From positions 29,968,965 to 30,032,964 of the forward strand of contig NC_059082.1 of NCBI RefSeq assembly GCF_020497125.1: a stretch of DNA of 64,000 bases, read 5' to 3'. This document shows positions 58,417 through 64,000 of the stretch, piece by piece. Positions within the stretch are counted from its first letter, which is position 1. Each line of letters begins with the position of its first letter. Source of the DNA: Mauremys mutica (taxonomy: Eukaryota; Chordata; Testudines; Geoemydidae). A program made the translations under genes and the position numbers. The notes below the pieces were generated by a model. It was given only the letters and a program-made list of their open reading frames with translations. It had not been told where the DNA came from and made no database searches.

Positions 58417-61400
58417 GTTGAACTGGTTTCCTTAGGCTTCAGTCAACCCATTGTCTCAAGGCATTTCCACCTGAATAAGAGGTATAACAATCCACCATTT
58501 AATCTGATCTAGGAAAGACTTGCTTCAGACTTGTCAGAAATTGGTGGATCAGGGGCCCATCACTTTTTACCATCCGTAAGGGCAAGTGAGGGGGGAAGGG
58601 AGCAGAGAGGAGCAAGTGGAGTCTTGAGGGGAAGAGGTGGTGCGAGAGCTGGGCCTCAGGGGATGAGGTGGCGTGGAGGGCAGAGCCATAGTTCAGGTGC
58701 CGGTGGCCCTCACATTTTTAGGAGCTTCCGTCACTCCTGTGGTAGATTCCACATCCACATAGAGGTATTCCATGACACGACAATTTTTAGTGTTTGTGAT
58801 ACTGTCAGCAATTGCAATGGAAACAGGTTCCACTAGGAAGCAAGGAAAGAAAGTCAGTATTTTAAAGCTATCAGACGGAACTTGAAATTTTGTTGTTCCT
58901 GTGTAAATCTAGAGGAACTTCACTGGCTTCAGTGAGTAACACCAGATTTATTTTGATGCAAACAACAGAATTTGGCCCATCATGGCTTAAAATTATTGGT
59001 TATGCTGGGACCTGATTTTCCAACATGCTGAGTGCTACCCCATGGTTCCCATTGACTTCTGGCGGCTGCTCTTCACCTCTGAGTTAAGTCTACCCGTATA
59101 TTCAGTGGGTATCTAGTGTACACCACAGTGGCTGATAAAAAATTTGCCATCTACCTAAACTAAAATGTGTCTAATAGATATTTTCATACCTTTGAATCAT
59201 CATCTCACCTTCCCCTCCTCGTGTTAAGACACAGACTGTGGGTCTATCGAAAGAGGTTATATTAGAAGCTCTAACTTCACAAGATGTTGGGAAGATTCAC
59301 AATGTAAATGTTTATGCTTTTATATTTTTGCCCAGTATGTTTTTCTTGAAAAAAATTAATATTTCTTTTTAAACTATTAAGTCCCAAAGGCTGCAAAGCC
59401 CTTACACTATGCAATCTGTTTTCCTTCCAAAATGACAGAACATAACAATAGAACATTAGCTAATTAACCTCATTTCTTTAAAGAAATATGGAACATATAA
59501 ATTTCAGTATCTGCAGTGCTTTAATATGCATCCAGTTCCAACTGAAACACAAAGACAGTGTTTATTTCTGAGATCTCCATAACCAGAATAATAAAACAGC
59601 TGCTGTTCTAACCGCTTTCGGAAAAATATATACATTTTTAAAATTACTTTTTCAGAGACAATGGAAAGCTTGTAAATATAAAATATTGCTACAGTATATT
59701 TACAATAAACACATTGCTTTTAAAAGCCATTAGCAACCACACATTTATTTTTGTGTAGACAGAATGCTACATCAAGGATTTCACACATGTAACCGAAGGT
59801 CTGACATTTTCACATTAATAAAATATAGCACACTTTCAAATACAATCACAGTTTCACTCCTCCTAGTCTTTGGGAAAATGGCTATGGTTTCATTAGACAA
59901 TTACTTCTAATTCTCTTCCTGGCTAGATTTTATTTTCAGGGAGGCTCATCTGTTCCTATTTTACTGTTATAAAATTATTAAGTAATGACCTTTGTTCTCT
60001 ATCAATTTTCTTCTTTGTGTCACAAAAGTGGTTAGTTTCCATGTTTTAGTGCAAATCATACCTCAGTCTACATAGAAAAGTAGAGTAGCTTATTATATCT
60101 AAATGAAATAAATGAGGATAGGAAGATAAATCAGCCCAGGGCATGAACAACATGTCATATCATTTGTGTATTTTGCAAAGAAAAAAGGAAACTGAATTCC
60201 TAAAGTAAGGTAATTATCAGGAACCTGGCATGGTATCAAAGTTCATTTTCCCTCACATACTTGCTTAGTATTTTGTGCAGCAGTTTACAGTTCACTAAAA
60301 GAACTGTAAACTGAATTTTGTCTGTATGATGCATCTATTTAACATTTAACATAATCGAGGCTAGATAGAACACTGAAATGGTTACAAAAACAAGCAATCA
60401 TTTTTATAAAATTTAGAATCTAGGTTTTCCCCACCTTCATGTACAAAAAAAAGGAATGTTTATCTCAAAAATCTTCAATTCATATCCCAAGGTTGGTAAA
60501 AGAGGTCTTTGCAATGTTGTATAAATAAAATATATTTGAATCTTCATGTACAATGGGACAGGATGATATGAGAAAACAAAAAAATAAAAGCATTTAAATG
60601 TTTATGAAGAATAGAGGACTGGCAAAATACCTCAAACTGTGCTTATTTACCAACAATGCTAGATGAGAGCATTCTGAACGTCACAGCATCAGTACCCATT
60701 TAAGGAACACGTATACAGTATTAAAAGTGCCAAATTTATCATAGCTATGGTCATACGTCATTTCATAATTATGACTATTATCACAAATCAAAAGGAAGTT
60801 TAAATTACAGATTACAAAAAAGTTATCAGAATGGAGTTTGCATCTGACCATTTGCACACAAAATTGCGCACACAGAATTCCAAAGTTATGGAGATAACAT
60901 CATGAATACTGTATTTTAATCAGAGTTGACCTTGAAACCCTGCACAGTTGCATGGGCATTCACTTAACCTTATTATAGAGAAAGCAAACTTTTGCCTACC
61001 ACAGTTAAGGCAAAAAGATTGATGACACCATTCAAATGCTTTATGCTGAAGAAATTAGATTGCTAAGGATTTATGACCAAAATAAATTCAGTGTATTTGA
61101 TTTATGATCAAAATAAGCAGTGTATACCAAAAACAGTAACAATTATGTATTGCTCAATCTACAGTAACGTACCATAAGTAACTCTTTAAAAATTGTACTA
61201 AAAATGAGTTGGAATAGTTACAGCATTTTCTGCTACCAAAAGAATTTGTTATAGTCAAAACTTTATTGTTGCCTTTATCTTAAGAGAGTTAAATGTTTAA
61301 TATTAAAACTAATTATTCACTACATATGGTGAACAGGGGTTAGTATGCATGGGGAAATAGCTCAAAATAGTTACACCCTTCCACTTCCAAAGTGCATTAA

Positions 61401-63392
61401 GGTAAGCCACATTCTTTTAACGCAAAATAAAAGTGTCCACACGGAGAGTTATTGTGGAATACCCATTACACTTTAAATTCACATCCTAGCATATTTCACA
61501 ATAGCTACCCCACACAGCCAAGCCCTAAGAACATCTTGTCCCATCTGGAAAATGAAACAGAGGTACTGGACTCATTTTAAAAAGTGATTTTACTCAAGCA
61601 AATATCAGTTCCCTCACACCATTTTCCTGTTTTAAAACCCTGACTAAAATATAATTGAGAATATATACACTCCTACTGTCATTTGCAATGGAAATTTGGA
61701 ACAGTGATCAACAGGCCTGGAAGTTACATGAAGTTATTTTAAGTGCCAGACCTTCCAAAATCTTACAGAAAATACTGGCGCCCATCAAAAATCCATCCAA
61801 TTAGCATAAAGGGATTATAAAACATTTTTCTGCTGTTAGCACAACATTGTCTTCCCTAAGCAAACAAAAACACTTGAACTGCTGGTGGATTATTACACAT
61901 CAGTCTTAAATAAAAAGTTCGTTAAAACTAGGCTGGAAAAATATATTAATTCTTTTGGAGCAATAGTTTTCCTTGGTATTTTTAATTTGCTTTGTTAAGC
62001 ACGATCAGCAAATGGCAAAATTAAAGTATTAGATATTTCATAAAGTACAGATTGACTAAGACTACTGAATAATGAAAATAATCAGAGGTTTAGTTAGCAA
62101 TGAGTTTTATCTTGCTATTTTGCATTTAGGAGCTTCAGTAAAAAAATTTGTTGCATTCAGTTGGTTGTCTATTAGGTCTATCATTCCTTGGTGGGTAATT
62201 TTTTCCACACAAAAAACAAACCTAAACAGATTTTCCCCTCTGTGTCTCTGTAAAACCCATATTATGCACCAATAGAATGCTCTCTAACTTATAACTGGTT
62301 AGAAGATAAATGCTACTATCATTTTAGCAGATATTCAAGTTGGCTTGAACACTCCCACCTCATCAATGTTCCCATCAAATGTCAGCGGCAAATTTTTATA
62401 CAAATGCTACAGAAATAAGACCCCTCCTCCTAAATATAAGTTTTCAATAATACAACAATGAAACATTAATTGATCAATCTACGTGTCATCTGATTAACAC
62501 TGTTAAAGCACAGTAGATTTACAAATACCTGAAATTAGGAGGAACAGGCTAATTACAATGATATGCTTTAAACTATTAGTTATTTTTTGTATTACAAATG
62601 TACAAAAAAAAGAGGCCTGATGCAAGACTGGGGTCCCCCGTTTTGCTAGTGTTTATATAAACACATAAGAAACATCCCCTCCCCTGAAGAGTTCACAATC
62701 TAAATAGATATTACAGACAGATTAAGTATTTTTATCCCCACTTATTCTGCAGATGAAGGAATCTGGGCAGAGCAATTAAGGCCTCAATTCAGCAACGTAT
62801 TTAATCATACCTCTAACTTCAAGGTGCTCCATCAGGATGTGAACTGATTATGGTCATGTAACAAGTATATGAAACTGACCCATCTCCTGTTTCTCAGTCC
62901 CATCCCTTCCTTCTCTTAGTCAGCCAGAATGCTTCTCTTAGTCAGCCAGAATGAAAATATACACCTAAATAAAACTCTGCCAGAATCCTCCTAGTTTGGT
63001 CAAATTTTTATAAAACAAGAGTCAAAATTGGATCTGTCTTGGTTCAATATGACCACATTGAGCTAAATTGTGCCTTTAGGCACTGCCTTGAGCAAAGGGT
63101 GGTGTGCAAACTAAACCCCAGAAGTAGCTCTGGGAAACAGACTGAGACACCCCAGTTACGTTTTCTTGCCTCTCCCCTTAATCTAGGGGAGGACTCAGAG
63201 TAAAGCCACTCAGCTAGAGAGAGATGAGGTGGAGCCAAGGTTTCTCTCTCTCCCCACCCCTCTGTGCCCCCTCCTCCCTGCCCACCTGGACTCAATAGGG
63301 GAAAAAGAGGAAACAGCAGTAGAGCCTCACTCCCTGTAACCCTCCTGAGCATCCGAGTAAGGACTCAAAACAAGCCAGACCATTCTTACCTG
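58417..63392. other. Unique AT-rich DNA, no gene recognised
   Basis: Almost 5 kb with no transposon ends or long frames. A GC-richer patch at 58560-58700 is non-coding in appearance. Single-copy intronic DNA of this kind is where conserved regulatory elements would be sought, but none can be called from one sequence. Confidence 0.55.
62910..62953. repeat. Exact 22-bp tandem duplication
   Basis: The unit CTTCTCTTAGTCAGCCAGAA plus TG occurs twice in direct succession without a mismatch, indicating a recent duplication. Confidence 0.95.
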
Positions 63393-64000
63393 CAGGGTAT
63401 GTCGATTTAATCATGGTTAAATGCATTCTTGTTGGTTGTCATAACCTTAATACATATTCTTCGTAACTCAGAGATAGATGTAGGTTTCATTTTTAGAAGT
63501 TACACACAACATTTTTAAACAGCAATTTATTTTGAAAACTTTTCAGATTAATTTTACAGCTATATCAAAAAATGAATGAGTGTTTGGTTATTTAATTTAC
63601 CAAAAGTAATTGAAGCAGATATTTATGAAGTCATTGGGAGGTGAACTAGCTCCAGTTCAATAAGTTAATCATTAATATTTGAAGGATTTTCTTGCCATGC
63701 TGTATTAGGAGGAGAACATCACCAAAAAGACATTTAAATAGTTTTATTTAACTAAAACAACAACGTTAAGTATTCAGGATTTTTTTCTTCACCAGCAAAC
63801 ATATAATATTTTAACGAAACAAGCATATGTCCCTCGCTTCTCACATTTATCTCCAGACTTCTTCTCCTAGTCCAGATCTATTTCGCCCCCAACAATCTTC
63901 TATTCATTTAACTTTTTGAAACTTTGCACTTTTAGAGAGGTAAGGGATTGACTCTGTGTACACAAATTTGCAGAGGCTGTTCTTTCTCATCTCTATACAT
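63393..64000. mobile_element. Inverted, shortened copy of the 14-kb hAT element, cut by window end
   Basis: It begins CAGGGTATGTCGATTTAATC and then follows the reverse complement of 17300-14590. It lacks the nested Harbinger MITE (empty site near 63550) and everything corresponding to 14772-16031 of copy 1, with a CA microhomology at the junction. Divergence from copy 1 is roughly a tenth or more by eye, so both are old. Confidence 0.88.

Overview
This is vertebrate nuclear DNA, most likely from a turtle. The evidence is a CR1-type LINE with its ATTCTATG tail, dense hAT and PIF/Harbinger DNA transposons of kinds I associate with turtle genomes, several LTR families and a few old MIR-like SINEs. 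A crocodilian is a less likely alternative. There is no bacterial or viral gene organisation, and almost every long open frame is a chance frame in a GC-rich repeat or part of a transposable element.

The only host gene I can support is one coding exon of APBA2 (Mint2/X11-beta) on the minus strand, 25162 to 24177. It has a clean acceptor and donor, a short 5' leader with an upstream mini-ORF, and 316 intact N-terminal codons. The rest of the gene (PTB and PDZ domains) would lie at lower coordinates or outside the window. The window therefore appears to be intron, 5' intron and flanking DNA of this gene. I recognised no other exon.

The rest is layered mobile DNA. From 1 to 9.4 kb there is mostly unique AT-rich sequence with a hAT end, a 1-kb Harbinger-type element (6093-7098) and small MITEs. 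From 10.8 to 13.9 kb lies a decayed minus-strand LTR retrotransposon whose gag region is split by a solo LTR (12747-13359) with a 5-bp target duplication. A 3.2-kb hAT element (14144-17387) has an exact 8-bp duplication and holds a nested Harbinger MITE (16310-17170, TAA duplication) and a GC-rich TTTAAA minisatellite. Two further small MITEs sit at 17.7 and 20.7 kb. A hAT element (23406-24130) ends 46 bp from the APBA2 splice donor.

From 26.8 to 34.4 kb there are CR1 fragments, an LTR with a degraded tRNA-His-like primer site, and the remains of an autonomous PIF/Harbinger transposon (about 29.9-33.63 kb). That transposon carries convergent Myb/SANT-like and DDE-transposase genes, both broken by stop codons. 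Its GTCTACACT terminal core is shared by the small MITEs across the window, so it (or a close relative) is the likely source of the enzyme that moved them.

From 34.9 to 47.9 kb there are hAT-like elements, MIR-like SINEs and an LTR. At 47922-52348 is a young, internally deleted endogenous retrovirus on the minus strand with 6-bp target duplications, a tRNA-Trp primer site, and LTRs that differ at 4 positions plus one indel. Beyond it lie a hAT with a perfect 8-bp duplication (52762-53418), a minus-strand LTR (53.87-54.9 kb), a 2.1-kb relative of the 6-kb Harbinger element (56293-58413), 5 kb of unique AT-rich DNA, and an inverted copy of the 14-kb hAT element running off the window end (63393-64000). 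I found no convincing new gene system. The most informative features are the nested, dateable insertions.
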